Below the pieces are notes generated by a model. The model saw only the letters and a list, made by a program, of their open reading frames with translations, had not been told where the DNA came from and ran no database searches. From contig JAFSSP010000012.1 of the NCBI GenBank assembly GCA_017450945.1, positions 1 through 63,163 on the forward strand: DNA of 63,163 bases. Direction: 5' to 3'. Position 1 is the first letter of the stretch; each line of letters begins with the position of its first letter. Of this stretch, positions 26,383 to 35,800 are shown piece after piece. The translations under genes were made by a program, and so were the position numbers. Source of the stretch: Clostridia bacterium. GTDB lineage: Bacteria; Bacillota; Clostridia; Oscillospirales; CAG-272.

Positions 26383-27222
26383 TTATTTTGCAAGATTCAG
26401 TTTTTCCAAAATGGTCTTGACTGCGCCGTCGAGGACGTCGGTCTCCATCAGTTCGATCATCCCGCGGTCAACGAGCGCCGCAAATCTCGGATCCATCGGG
26501 ATCTTTCCGAGCAGATCGTAACCGAAATTCTTGGCAACCTCTTCAATATGGCTCTCGCCGAACACCTTGATCTCACGTCCGCAATCCGGGCATTTGACAT
26601 AGCTCATGTTCTCCACAAGGCCAAGCACCGGAATATTCATCATCTTTGCCATGTTTGCGCACTTGGAAACGATCATGGAGACGAGTTCCTGCGGGCTGGA
26701 GACGATCACTACGCCGTCAAGCGGCAAGGACTGAAACACCGTCAGCGGCACATCGCCGGTCCCGGGAGGGCAATCGACGAGGAGCACGTCGGCCTGCCAG
26801 ATGGTATCCTTCCAAAACTGCTGGACAGTCCCTGCGATCAGCGATCCGCGCCAGACGACCGGCTTGGTCTCGTCGTCGAGGAGCAGGTTGACCGACATGA
26901 GATCGATCCCGGTCTTGGTCGAAGGCGGGATCATACCGTTGTCATCGCCATAGACCTGCACCTTGCTCATGCCAAAGGCTTTGGGGATCGAAGGGCCGGT
27001 CACGTCGGCGTCAAGGATCCCGACTTTATATCCCTCCCGCTGAAGCAGAACGGCCAGCATCGAGGTCACAAGCGATTTGCCGACACCGCCCTTGCCGCTG
27101 ACCACAGCGATCACTTTTTTGACATCGCTGAGTGCATTGGCGGGGGTTTTCAAGCTCTCCTGTTGCCTCGACGAACAGTTTGCCGAGCAACTGGAACAAT
27201 CATGCGTACATTCTTCTGCCAT
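26383..27222 (-). CDS. Mrp/NBP35-type P-loop ATPase, Fe-S carrier
   Basis: A 279-residue cytosolic ATPase of the Mrp/ApbC/NBP35 class, which binds and transfers Fe-S clusters. The deviant Walker A KGGVGKS is at about residue 45, DADVTGPS follows, and the bridging CxxC is CPDCG near residue 210. A short N-terminal Cys-rich stretch (CTHDCSSCSANC) resembles the NBP35 N-terminal cluster site. The ATG at 27222 has AAAGGATG; a GTG three codons upstream is too close to that site. Confidence 0.92.
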   Translation of the reverse strand: MAEECTHDCSSCSANCSSRQQESLKTPANALSDVKKVIAVVSGKGGVGKSLVTSMLAVLLQREGYKVGILDADVTGPSIPKAFGMSKVQVYGDDNGMIPPSTKTGIDLMSVNLLLDDETKPVVWRGSLIAGTVQQFWKDTIWQADVLLVDCPPGTGDVPLTVFQSLPLDGVVIVSSPQELVSMIVSKCANMAKMMNIPVLGLVENMSYVKCPDCGREIKVFGESHIEEVAKNFGYDLLGKIPMDPRFAALVDRGMIELMETDVLDGAVKTILEKLNLAK

Positions 27223-27248
27223 ATCTTTCACATCCTTTTTTGGATTCT

Positions 27249-27641
27249 TTAATCTTTACGAAGTTTCCCGTCCCAAAGCTCAACGTGGGAGGTGTGGAAG
27301 CGCTCTTGAAAATCGACCTCTTTTGCTGCGTCCACCTCGTTCGGCAAAGGCGCGCCGGGGAGAACGGCGAGTAGCTTGTCCTCCTCATCGTCACTGCGAA
27401 AGACCGCGCCGATCACTTGAACTATACAGGGCAATTTCATCGGCTCGTACACGCCGAGCAGATAGACGTCCAGCTCTTCGCCGTCGCCGCCAAGCACACC
27501 GGGAATGTAGCCGTAATTGATCGGGTAGACCCATGCATTCCCATTCTTTTCGTGACGGGTCCCGACCGGGCGGTCGAATTCGATTTTGACAAGTTTTCCG
27601 TAGTAGCTTTCCACCAAATTGCGGCGTTCTTGTTCGGTCAT
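27249..27641 (-). CDS. Short family I-like inorganic pyrophosphatase
   Basis: At 130 residues this is well below the usual 165-180 of family I soluble pyrophosphatases. It keeps VKIEFDRPVG, WVYPINYGYIPG and GGDGEELDVYLLG, the last matching the DGxxLDV metal-binding strand, but much of the C-terminal active-site half (the later Lys-Tyr region) is missing or changed. Hydrolysis of PPi is likely but not certain. The ATG at 27641 is preferred over 27647 from spacing to GAGGAA. It ends 26 bases before the mrp start. Confidence 0.78.
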   Translation of the reverse strand: MTEQERRNLVESYYGKLVKIEFDRPVGTRHEKNGNAWVYPINYGYIPGVLGGDGEELDVYLLGVYEPMKLPCIVQVIGAVFRSDDEEDKLLAVLPGAPLPNEVDAAKEVDFQERFHTSHVELWDGKLRKD

Positions 27642-27738
27642 TTTCATCACTTCCTCGGATATTCTATCACAGTCTTCCCTCCTTTGCAAGGCTTCGGACG
27701 CTTTTTTTGAAAAATCGGGAAAAAATTCCAAAGAGGGC

Positions 27739-27766
27739 TTGCATTTTGCGTACTTTACGGTATAAT
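27739..27766 (+). promoter_or_regulatory. gpmI promoter
   Basis: TTGCAT (27739-27744), 16 bases, TATAAT (27761-27766), about 38 bases before the start. Confidence 0.65.
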
Positions 27767-27804
27767 TAGATTGTATGATTTTTGCTCTTACAAAGGAGAA
27801 CAAC

Positions 27805-29466
27805 ATGAACAAAATACTGAATCCTTCCAAAAAATTCACCGGCGTAAAAGGCCCGCTTCTGACCATCGTCATGGACGGCGTGGGACTGGCTCCCGAATCG
27901 GTCGGAAACGCAGTGAAAAGCGCCTACACGCCTAACCTTGACCGCCTGATGCAGAACTATCCCATGGTGCCGCTCAAGGCGCACGGAACCGCCGTGGGGC
28001 TTCCCTCGGACGACGACATGGGCAACAGCGAGGTCGGCCACAACGCCCTCGGTGCAGGCCAGGTCTTCGCACAGGGGGCAAAGCTGGTTTCCAACTCGAT
28101 CGAAAGCCGAAAAATGTTTTCGTCAAGCACTTGGTGTGAATTGATCGAAAACGTCAAAAAGAATTCCTCTACCCTGCATTTTCTCGGCCTTTTCTCGGAC
28201 GGCAACGTTCACTCGCACATCGACCACCTGACTGCCATGCTGAAAGAGGCGAAAGCCGAAGGCGTGAAAAAGGTGCGCGTGCATATCCTGCTGGACGGCA
28301 GAGACGTGGGCGAGACCTCCGCGCTCGACTATGTGCGTCCCTTTGAAGCCTTCCTTGGCGAATTGAACGACGGCAACTTTGACGCGGCCATCGCGTCGGG
28401 CGGCGGCAGAATGCAGATCACCATGGACCGCTATGAAGCCAACTGGGCAATGGTGGAAAAAGGCTGGAAAACTCACGTACTCGGCGAAGGCAGACAGTTT
28501 GCCTCGGCCGAGGAAGCCATTACTGCCTATCGGAATGAGTTCCACGTCATCGACCAGGATCTGCCTCCCTTCGTCATCGCAAAGGATGGCAAACCGCTCG
28601 GAACGGTGGAAGACGGCGACAGCGTGATCTTCTACAACTTCCGCGGCGACCGCGCGATCGAGATCTCCAAAACCTTTGATGCGCCCGAGGGTGCGTTTGA
28701 CAAATTCGACCGCGTCCGCGTTCCGAAGGTGCTTTACGCCGGCATGCTCGAATACGACGGAGATTTGCACATTCCGAAGCACTACCTTGTCAACCCGCCC
28801 GAAATCACCAACACGATGGGCGAATATCTTGCCGACACCGGCATCCCGATCCTCGCCATTTCCGAAACGCAGAAGTACGGCCATGTGACCTATTTCTGGA
28901 ACGGCAACCGCTCGGGCAAATTCAACGACAAGCTCGAGACTTACATTGAAGTTCCCTCCGACGTGGTTCCCTTTGAACAGCGCCCCTGGATGAAGTGCGC
29001 CGAGATCACCGACAAGCTCCTTGACGCTCTGCGCTCGGGCAAATACAAATATCTGCGCGTCAACTTCCCGAACGGCGATATGGTCGGTCACACCGGCTCG
29101 CTTGCCGCAACGCGCTGCTCGATGGAGGCGCTTGATCTCCAGCTCGGCAGAATTCTGCCGGTGATCGACGAGCTCGGCGGCGTGGCGATCATCACGGCCG
29201 ACCACGGCAACGCCGACGAAATGTACGAGACCGACAAAAAGACCGGGCTTCCCAAGCCGGATAAAAACGGCTGTTTCAAGGCCAAGACCAGCCACACGCT
29301 CAACCCGGTTCCCTGCATCTTCTACGACAACACCGACGCAAAAGCGCATTACACGGTCAAAAAAGACGGCAAGTTCGGGCTTTCCAACCTCGCCGCCTCG
29401 ACGGTCAATCTGCTCGGCTACGACGCGCCCTCAATGTGGGACGAATCGATCCTTGAACTGAAATAA
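27805..29466 (+). CDS. gpmI: 2,3-bisphosphoglycerate-independent phosphoglycerate mutase
   Basis: GpmI interconverts 3- and 2-phosphoglycerate in glycolysis using two manganese ions. The 553 residues carry the first metal Asp in MDGVGLAPES, the serine nucleophile in GNSEVGHNALGAG, LLDGRDVGETSA, FFNFRGDRAIEIS-like YNFRGDRAIEIS, and the metal site TADHGNADEM near residue 465. It is about 40 residues longer than the typical 510. The ATG at 27805 follows AAAGGAG. Confidence 0.96.
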   Translation: MNKILNPSKKFTGVKGPLLTIVMDGVGLAPESVGNAVKSAYTPNLDRLMQNYPMVPLKAHGTAVGLPSDDDMGNSEVGHNALGAGQVFAQGAKLVSNSIESRKMFSSSTWCELIENVKKNSSTLHFLGLFSDGNVHSHIDHLTAMLKEAKAEGVKKVRVHILLDGRDVGETSALDYVRPFEAFLGELNDGNFDAAIASGGGRMQITMDRYEANWAMVEKGWKTHVLGEGRQFASAEEAITAYRNEFHVIDQDLPPFVIAKDGKPLGTVEDGDSVIFYNFRGDRAIEISKTFDAPEGAFDKFDRVRVPKVLYAGMLEYDGDLHIPKHYLVNPPEITNTMGEYLADTGIPILAISETQKYGHVTYFWNGNRSGKFNDKLETYIEVPSDVVPFEQRPWMKCAEITDKLLDALRSGKYKYLRVNFPNGDMVGHTGSLAATRCSMEALDLQLGRILPVIDELGGVAIITADHGNADEMYETDKKTGLPKPDKNGCFKAKTSHTLNPVPCIFYDNTDAKAHYTVKKDGKFGLSNLAASTVNLLGYDAPSMWDESILELK

Positions 29467-29491
29467 AACCTTTTCAAAAGGAGATCCTGCC

Positions 29492-30058
29492 ATGAAAACG
29501 CTCGACGAACTGAAAGCGCATTGCGAGTCCTGTCAAAATTGCCCTCTGGGCGCCACACGGACCAAGCTTGTGTTCGGCACCGGGAACGAGACGGCGGATC
29601 TCCTTTTTGTTGGAGAAGCGCCCGGCGAGCAGGAGGATCTGACAGGAATCCCCTTTGTGGGACGTGCCGGCCAGCTTCTTGACAAGTTTCTCTTTGCCGT
29701 GGACATTCCCCGCAGTCAGGTCTATATCGCCAATATTCTCAAATGCCGCCCTCCGCAGAACCGCGACCCGCTCCCCGAAGAGGAGGACGCCTGCATCGGC
29801 TACTTAAACGAACAGATTCGCCTCATTCAGCCCAAGATCATCGTTTGTCTCGGGCGCATCTCGGCCATGCGGCTGATCAAAGAGGATTTCAAGATCACAA
29901 AAGAACACGGGCAGTGGTTTTTGCGCGACGGCGTGACCATCACAGCAGTCTTTCACCCGGCGGCGCTTCTGCGCGACCCGCGCAAAAAAGAGGATATGCT
30001 GGAAGATATGAAGGCGATCAAGAAAAAGCTGGATGAACTCGGAGGCGCAAAAGAATGA
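29492..30058 (+). CDS. Family 4 Fe-S uracil-DNA glycosylase
   Basis: A 188-residue DNA repair enzyme that removes uracil from DNA. Motif A is GEAPGEQED, and the C-terminal catalytic motif is HPAALLRDP. The cysteines expected for the 4Fe-4S cluster are present (CESCQNC near residues 11-17, CRPP and VCLG later). The ATG follows AAAGGAG. It overlaps the start of the AEC transporter by four bases, a coupling with no obvious functional link. Confidence 0.92.
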   Translation: MKTLDELKAHCESCQNCPLGATRTKLVFGTGNETADLLFVGEAPGEQEDLTGIPFVGRAGQLLDKFLFAVDIPRSQVYIANILKCRPPQNRDPLPEEEDACIGYLNEQIRLIQPKIIVCLGRISAMRLIKEDFKITKEHGQWFLRDGVTITAVFHPAALLRDPRKKEDMLEDMKAIKKKLDELGGAKE

Positions 30059-31014
30059 ACTTCTTCCCCGCTCTCCTTACCATCATGCTGACGCTGTTTG
30101 CGCTCATCGTCTGCGGCTTTATTTGCCGGAAGACGAAGGTCATCGACACGCCGGCATCCAAGGCGCTCTCGCGCCTGATCCTTGCCGTGGGACAACCCAT
30201 GCTCGTGATCTCCGCGCTGAGCCGCGCCGAGTATTCGAGAGAGAACCTGACCATCGCATGGCAGGTCACGCTCATCGGCTTTTCTGTTCACGCGCTTCTG
30301 GCGCTCCTCTCCTACTTCATCTGCAAAACGCTCAAAAAAGACTTTGACGAGGCAAAAATTTTTGAATTTTCGCTCGTCTTTGCCAACGCGGGCTTTATCG
30401 GTTTTCCGGTACTTGACGCGATCTTCGGCTCGGGCATAGGCAGTTTCATGGGAGCATTTTACACGATCAGCTTTCATCTTTTCCTCTGGACTTGGGGCAT
30501 TCTCATTTTCGGCCGCAAACGAGAGGATATCAAGCTGACTCCGAAAAAGATCTTTCTCAACTTCGGCACGGTTCCCTGCGCGATCGGCCTTGTTCTCTAT
30601 CTCTGCAAAGGAATTCCGGGCTTTGCGATTCCCGACTTTGCCGACAAGTTCTTCGGATATTTGGCCGGGCTTTGCACGCCGATCTCGGTTTTGGTCACCG
30701 GCGCGCTGCTTGCGACGATTTCGCTGAAAGAAATGCTCAAGACTCCGAAGCTCTATCTGCACTCGGCGATCAAGCTGATTCTCTACCCGCTCTTTTTCTG
30801 CGTTCTGGCAAAGCTGTTGGGGCTTCCCGACAATTACGTGCTTCTCGTCACGGCGCTGACCGGCGTTCCGAGTGCGGCGACCGTTTCCATGCTTGCCGAG
30901 GTCTATGATATCAAGCCCGGCTTTGCCTCGCAGACGGTGGGACTGACCTCGGTCCTCTCGGTGGCGACCCTCCCCTTGGTCATGCTCTTTGCAAACTGGA
31001 TCATCACGCTTTAA
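30055..31014 (+). CDS. AEC-family (auxin efflux carrier-like) transporter
   Basis: A 319-residue membrane protein with about ten helices in two five-helix repeats. Recognisable are the N-terminal CGFICRKTKVID segment, FANAGFIGFPVLDAIFG in the middle and the C-terminal GVPSAATVSMLAE. Bacterial AEC proteins move dicarboxylates and other organic anions; the substrate cannot be assigned here. The start shares ATGA with the glycosylase stop. Confidence 0.9.
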   Translation: MNFFPALLTIMLTLFALIVCGFICRKTKVIDTPASKALSRLILAVGQPMLVISALSRAEYSRENLTIAWQVTLIGFSVHALLALLSYFICKTLKKDFDEAKIFEFSLVFANAGFIGFPVLDAIFGSGIGSFMGAFYTISFHLFLWTWGILIFGRKREDIKLTPKKIFLNFGTVPCAIGLVLYLCKGIPGFAIPDFADKFFGYLAGLCTPISVLVTGALLATISLKEMLKTPKLYLHSAIKLILYPLFFCVLAKLLGLPDNYVLLVTALTGVPSAATVSMLAEVYDIKPGFASQTVGLTSVLSVATLPLVMLFANWIITL

Positions 31015-31026
31015 GAAAGGCTTTTT

Positions 31027-31896
31027 ATGATTTACACGCTCAAAAACGATAGACTTACGGTTGAGATTTCGGATCTCGGCGGTGAAGTGCAATCGGTCAA
31101 AAAAGACGGATGTGAATACATCTGGCAGGGCGATTCGACTTATTGGACGAGCCGCGCCCCGCTCCTCTTCCCGATCTGCGGCCGCTTCTTTGAAGCGAAA
31201 TACACTTACGACGGCAAAACCTACGAAATGGGCACGCACGGTTTTTTGCGGCATTCGCTCATGAAACTTGAAAAGCATACCGATACTGAGTTGGGTTTCT
31301 CGCTTACCGCAAACGAAAAGACCAAAGAGCAATACCCCTTTGACTTTGCTCTCACTCTGACTTATACCCTTACGAAAAACAGATTGACGACCGCGATCTC
31401 GGTCAAAAACACAGGCAAGAAAGTTCTCCCCTTTGCCTTTGGCGGGCATCCCGGTTTTATGGTGCCGCTTGACCGGGGCGACTTTTCCGACTGGTATCTC
31501 GAATTTTCCGAGGACTGTTCTCCCGATGAGCTTGTTTTCTCGGACACCTGCTTTGCCACCGGCAAAAAGCGCCCCTACCCGCTGGTCGATTCAAGAAAAC
31601 TGCCGCTGTCGCATCACCTCTTTGACATCGACGGCGTATTCCTCTCGCGCACGTCCGGGAAAGCGACCCTCAAAAGCGACCTCTCGGGTCGCTCGGTCAC
31701 ACTCGTCTATCCCGAGTTTCCCTATCTCGGTCTTTGGCACAAGCCGAGAAGCGACGCTCCTTACGTCTGCATCGAGCCCTGGTGCGGACTCCCCTCTCCG
31801 GATGGAAAGATCGAAGCCTTAGAAGACAAGACCGATGTTTTTCGCCTTGCCCCAAAAAAAGAAAAAAGCCTTGCGTTTTCCATAGAATTCACCTGA
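31027..31896 (+). CDS. Aldose 1-epimerase family protein, LacX-like
   Basis: A 289-residue galactose-mutarotase-fold protein. LFPICGRFFE, THGFLRHS with a catalytic-type His, FGGHPGFMVPL with the second His, and the C-terminal CIEPWCGLPS (Glu) give the expected catalytic set. Sugar-phosphate or free sugar epimerisation is likely. It is 12 bases behind the AEC gene and 33 bases ahead of the unknown membrane pair, so all may share a transcript. Confidence 0.88.
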   Translation: MIYTLKNDRLTVEISDLGGEVQSVKKDGCEYIWQGDSTYWTSRAPLLFPICGRFFEAKYTYDGKTYEMGTHGFLRHSLMKLEKHTDTELGFSLTANEKTKEQYPFDFALTLTYTLTKNRLTTAISVKNTGKKVLPFAFGGHPGFMVPLDRGDFSDWYLEFSEDCSPDELVFSDTCFATGKKRPYPLVDSRKLPLSHHLFDIDGVFLSRTSGKATLKSDLSGRSVTLVYPEFPYLGLWHKPRSDAPYVCIEPWCGLPSPDGKIEALEDKTDVFRLAPKKEKSLAFSIEFT

Positions 31897-31929
31897 TCGT
31901 CAATTCTGATCCCAAGAAAGGAGATCCCC

Positions 31930-32865
31930 ATGCCACAAGATCCCATTGCAACTTCCACTGTTTCCGGGAACAATCAAACCCCGGAAGAGAGGAACACTTC
32001 GTCTGAAAGATCCGATGCCAACGACCGCTCGAAAAACAAGTTCTCCGAGATCGTAAGAGGCGAGCTTTCCTCTGCCGCATCGAATCATGCCGGAGAAAGT
32101 CTTGCCGGATCTTTCGGAGCTGCGACCTCTGCGGCAGAAATTCTCGGCCCCATGCGAACGCTTTTTGCGGGCATTGGTTCGATCGGCAAAAATCTCGTCG
32201 GGCTCTTCAAAAACAAGCAGTGGCTCAAATTGATCCTTGCCGTGCTTCTGGCAGTTGCCTGGATCGTATTGATGATTCTGCAATACAACGGCGTCAACGT
32301 AAAAGCCTTGAATATTCTGACCTTTGCCCAGGGCGGTGTTGGAAGAAGCGTTTTCGGCTGGATCGGCGGATTTTTTGGAAAGACTGCCATTGCCGCCATG
32401 CTCATTTCTCTTTTCACGGGAGGTTTCAAAGCGCTCGGCGGCGGGTTCTCTTCGCTTTTCAAAAAGCAGAATTTTCAGCTCTCTTCACTTTCCTGGTTGC
32501 TCCTTGGCGCAGGCTTTGCCCTGATCCTTTACCAGTTCTTTGCAGGGAATGCAACCTATATGGATCTCATGCCTACAGTTTCCTGCGCGCTTCTTTCCAT
32601 CATGGCGCTCGGGCGCATGGGAAGAATCGGAGGGCGGCTCGCCACCTCGCTGACTTCAAGAAAGAACGCCGCTAAAACCCGTACGGCTCAGCCCGAAAAA
32701 GCAGGTGCACTTCTCTCCGGCATGACATTCGGATTTACGATCGGCGCCCTTCTTTGCCTCATCCCATTCGGATACCTGCCGGTGATTCTCGGGGGCGCAG
32801 CCTTTGTTGCGGGGCTTATTCTGGCTCTTGTATTCGGTCATAAAAAGGAGGTTGCGGCAGCATGA
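31930..32865 (+). CDS. Multi-pass membrane protein of unknown function (pair gene 1)
   Basis: A 311-residue protein. The first 95 residues are hydrophilic and Ser/Asn/Glu-rich, then about six hydrophobic segments follow (about 98-118, 150-166, 188-206, 212-228, 262-284, 287-304), with Gly-rich turns (FGWIGGFFG, GGFKALGGGF). There is no signal peptide and no recognised motif. AAAGGAG precedes the ATG. It overlaps the 1212-residue gene as ATGA, so the two are probably made in fixed proportion and work together. Confidence 0.75.
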   Translation: MPQDPIATSTVSGNNQTPEERNTSSERSDANDRSKNKFSEIVRGELSSAASNHAGESLAGSFGAATSAAEILGPMRTLFAGIGSIGKNLVGLFKNKQWLKLILAVLLAVAWIVLMILQYNGVNVKALNILTFAQGGVGRSVFGWIGGFFGKTAIAAMLISLFTGGFKALGGGFSSLFKKQNFQLSSLSWLLLGAGFALILYQFFAGNATYMDLMPTVSCALLSIMALGRMGRIGGRLATSLTSRKNAAKTRTAQPEKAGALLSGMTFGFTIGALLCLIPFGYLPVILGGAAFVAGLILALVFGHKKEVAAA

Positions 32866-35800
32866 AAAAGAATCTCATTCGCCTGCTCTGCGTTTTGATC
32901 CTTAGCGTCTGGATCGCTTCTTTACTCTCCCTTTCGGCCTTTGCCACCGAGTTTCTTGACTACAAAAAATACAAAGCCGATCCCGCTTACGATGTTGAAT
33001 GCATCATCGAGAAAAAAACGACCTATTATGAGCGCAGCCAGCTGAATTGGTCAACCGAGCACCTCCAGAACGGCGGCGAGATCAACGGCACCTATAGACT
33101 GATCCAGCTCGGTTCAAGCTATTATTACAACAAGACAGTCTATTCCCAGCCTGTCACCTTCCGCTTTGAAATTCCGCGCCTTTACACCGAATATTACACC
33201 GAAGGACGCACCTATGAAAAAGTGGACGATGAATGGTATGGCGCCGACTACGAAAACCGCGGACAGGCGCACAAATACTCCTCAGTTCAAAAAGAAGGGC
33301 GCGATACCTATATGTGGTATCGGAATGCACAATATGAGGGCGACCAGCCCGGCACGCCCGGCAACTACATTCAAAGCTATCTGAGCGCGTCGCTCACTTG
33401 CGGTCCCAGGAGCGTCGGCGTGTTCACCGACGCCGATCTCAAACGCTGGGGCAAAACCTGGGAGGAATACCTGGAGGAACAAAGGATCACTTATTCCACC
33501 AATAACGACGCGCTTCCGCATGAAAAGGATCGGTTTACATTCAAAGAAACCAAGCTGAATAACGGCGTCATGTTTGAAACCTACCAATACGATTGGATCG
33601 AACGCCCGAACGCCAACGGAACCGGGACCTTCAAGGGAAACGGCGACGTCATCGTCAACCGAATCGAGGCGCTGGGAAACGAGCAGGAGACATGGCAAAC
33701 CGTCATCTTTTTCAAATCCGATGCCTATCCGGGATTCTATTTTGTCGCCGGTTGCACGGTCGGCACCTATCTTTGGTACGACAACGGAACGGTCGCGGAC
33801 GATAAGACCACCACAGCCCTGTACAACGAATTCCTTGAGCGGAAGAATTACACCGTCAACACGATCTACCCTGCCCTGCAATCGGCTCTTGCACCGAAAG
33901 TGACTGTCGGGGAAGGAAGCGGAACGATCGTCCCCGCAACCGTAAACTATGAAGCGATCGTTAGTGCCGAAGCAAAGTCGGAATCCGGTGAAGACGGCGG
34001 CACGACCATCCCTGCGATCATCATTCTTGGCACGCTCGGAGTCGGTGCGGCTCTTGCGGGAGCCGCCGCTGCGGTTGCCGCGGCAGAGGACGGCAAAAAG
34101 GAAGACGATAAAAAGCGTTCCTCTTTCAAAATGTATATCAATAAGGATTTCGGTGATACGCTCAAGAAAGGGCTCAACCCGCAGGCTGTTTACGCGCGCA
34201 TCACAGAAATCAAGCCGACCGGTGAAGAGATCGACCGACCGGATCTGACAAAAACGATCCTGGTTGGTTCTTCGGACGATTCGCTCACCGTGACCGACGG
34301 CGGCATGACGGCAAACGGCTACCGCTGTGCTATGGTTTCGGTTCCGGATACCGCCGAGCCGCGTCCTGAGGGCATTGTCACCTTCCGCTTTGAAGGCGAA
34401 GGCGGCTCCTATACGCAAAACGTCATTTTCAAAATCCTTGGCGACTGTAGCATCACCTTCCCGGACAAAAAGCCGGAAGATGCCGTCTTTGTCAAAAAAG
34501 GACTGCTTGGCGACAGCAAAGAATATCTTGTGGAGTTCGTTCCCGAAAACTTTGCAAACCCGCCAGAGAGTTTCAAGCTCACCTCGCAGAGCGACAAAAT
34601 CGAAGTGGTCTACAAGCCTTCCCGCCTCGGCAAACACTACGCCGCCATCAAGAATAAAACGGTCGCGCCCGAAGTGACAAGAACGCACTATGACGCAACC
34701 GCGGATTACGGCGAACATAATGTTCTTTCCTCCAGCGCTTTTGCAAAATCCGAGGAAGCCGAAATCCATATCCTCGCCGAAAACAAGGAAGAAAAAACCG
34801 AGGTCGACTTTAAGATCGAATTTTACCCTGAAGGCATTTCGGTCAAGCTCATCAAAGGAGAGGTCAGAGACAACAAACTCATCATCGACACCCAGGATGA
34901 AAACGGCGTTTTCAAGCCGGTTGAACTTGAATTCATCCGCACCTCCAAACTCCCGAGCGGCAACGTTCAAGTGGACAACGACGTGGATGTGGAAGAGTGC
35001 CTTACTTTGATCGAAGGCAAGGACGACTCGGAGAGCGTAAACGTCATCTACGGCTTCAAACACAAGGTAGAGGCCTTTACCCACGAAGGCAAAAAGGCTT
35101 ACCGCCTGATGCCGGAAGTTGCCATTCCGGACAACGGGCACGACTGCTACACCTTTAAGTGGTCTGCGATCTCCGCCGGCAGTGGGCAGGCATTCCGGCT
35201 GGATCTGCCGGTGCGTCTGACCGGTGAAAAGCTTGATCTTGCGCCGGTTGAAGAGCGCAACAAGGAGATCGCGCTGCTCAAGCGCGCCATCGAGCGTTAC
35301 GGGCTTCACAACGACGCACAGGCAACCTCGCTCGTCGACAATCTCGAAGAGCTCCCTGCCAGCGTCATCAAGCAAATGCGCGCGCAGGTGCTCCGATGCG
35401 CCATCGAGTACTACAGTGAAGAAGCAAGGAAAGAGGCAAACTTCGCCAATTACATGAGCGTTGGAATGTACTCCTGTATGTTCTTCGATTGGCTCGGTCA
35501 GCAGGCCTTCTCCTATATTCTGAAGGTCTATGTCGGAGACGTTGGCGAAATGCTCATTACGCCGCTCAAAAACGCAATCGTGGGCGCGGCGGCCGACAAC
35601 CTGCACTCCTTTATTTGGGGAGAACCTTATCAAGATCATTTTACCTATGAAAAGGTGGTCGGCATTTTTGAGGAGATGGCGGAAAATTTCTTAATCGATG
35701 CCCTCTTCGGCAATATCGATTGGTCGGATCTTTCCAACGCCGGTAGAGAAGGTGCAAAGCTGCTCAAGAATTTCAGTTTGAACAACGCAAAGAGCGCTTT

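Noticed and set aside
33282-35639. A 785-codon open frame on the minus strand
   Set aside because: It is antisense to the 1212-residue gene, has no ribosome site at its start and looks like a codon-bias shadow.
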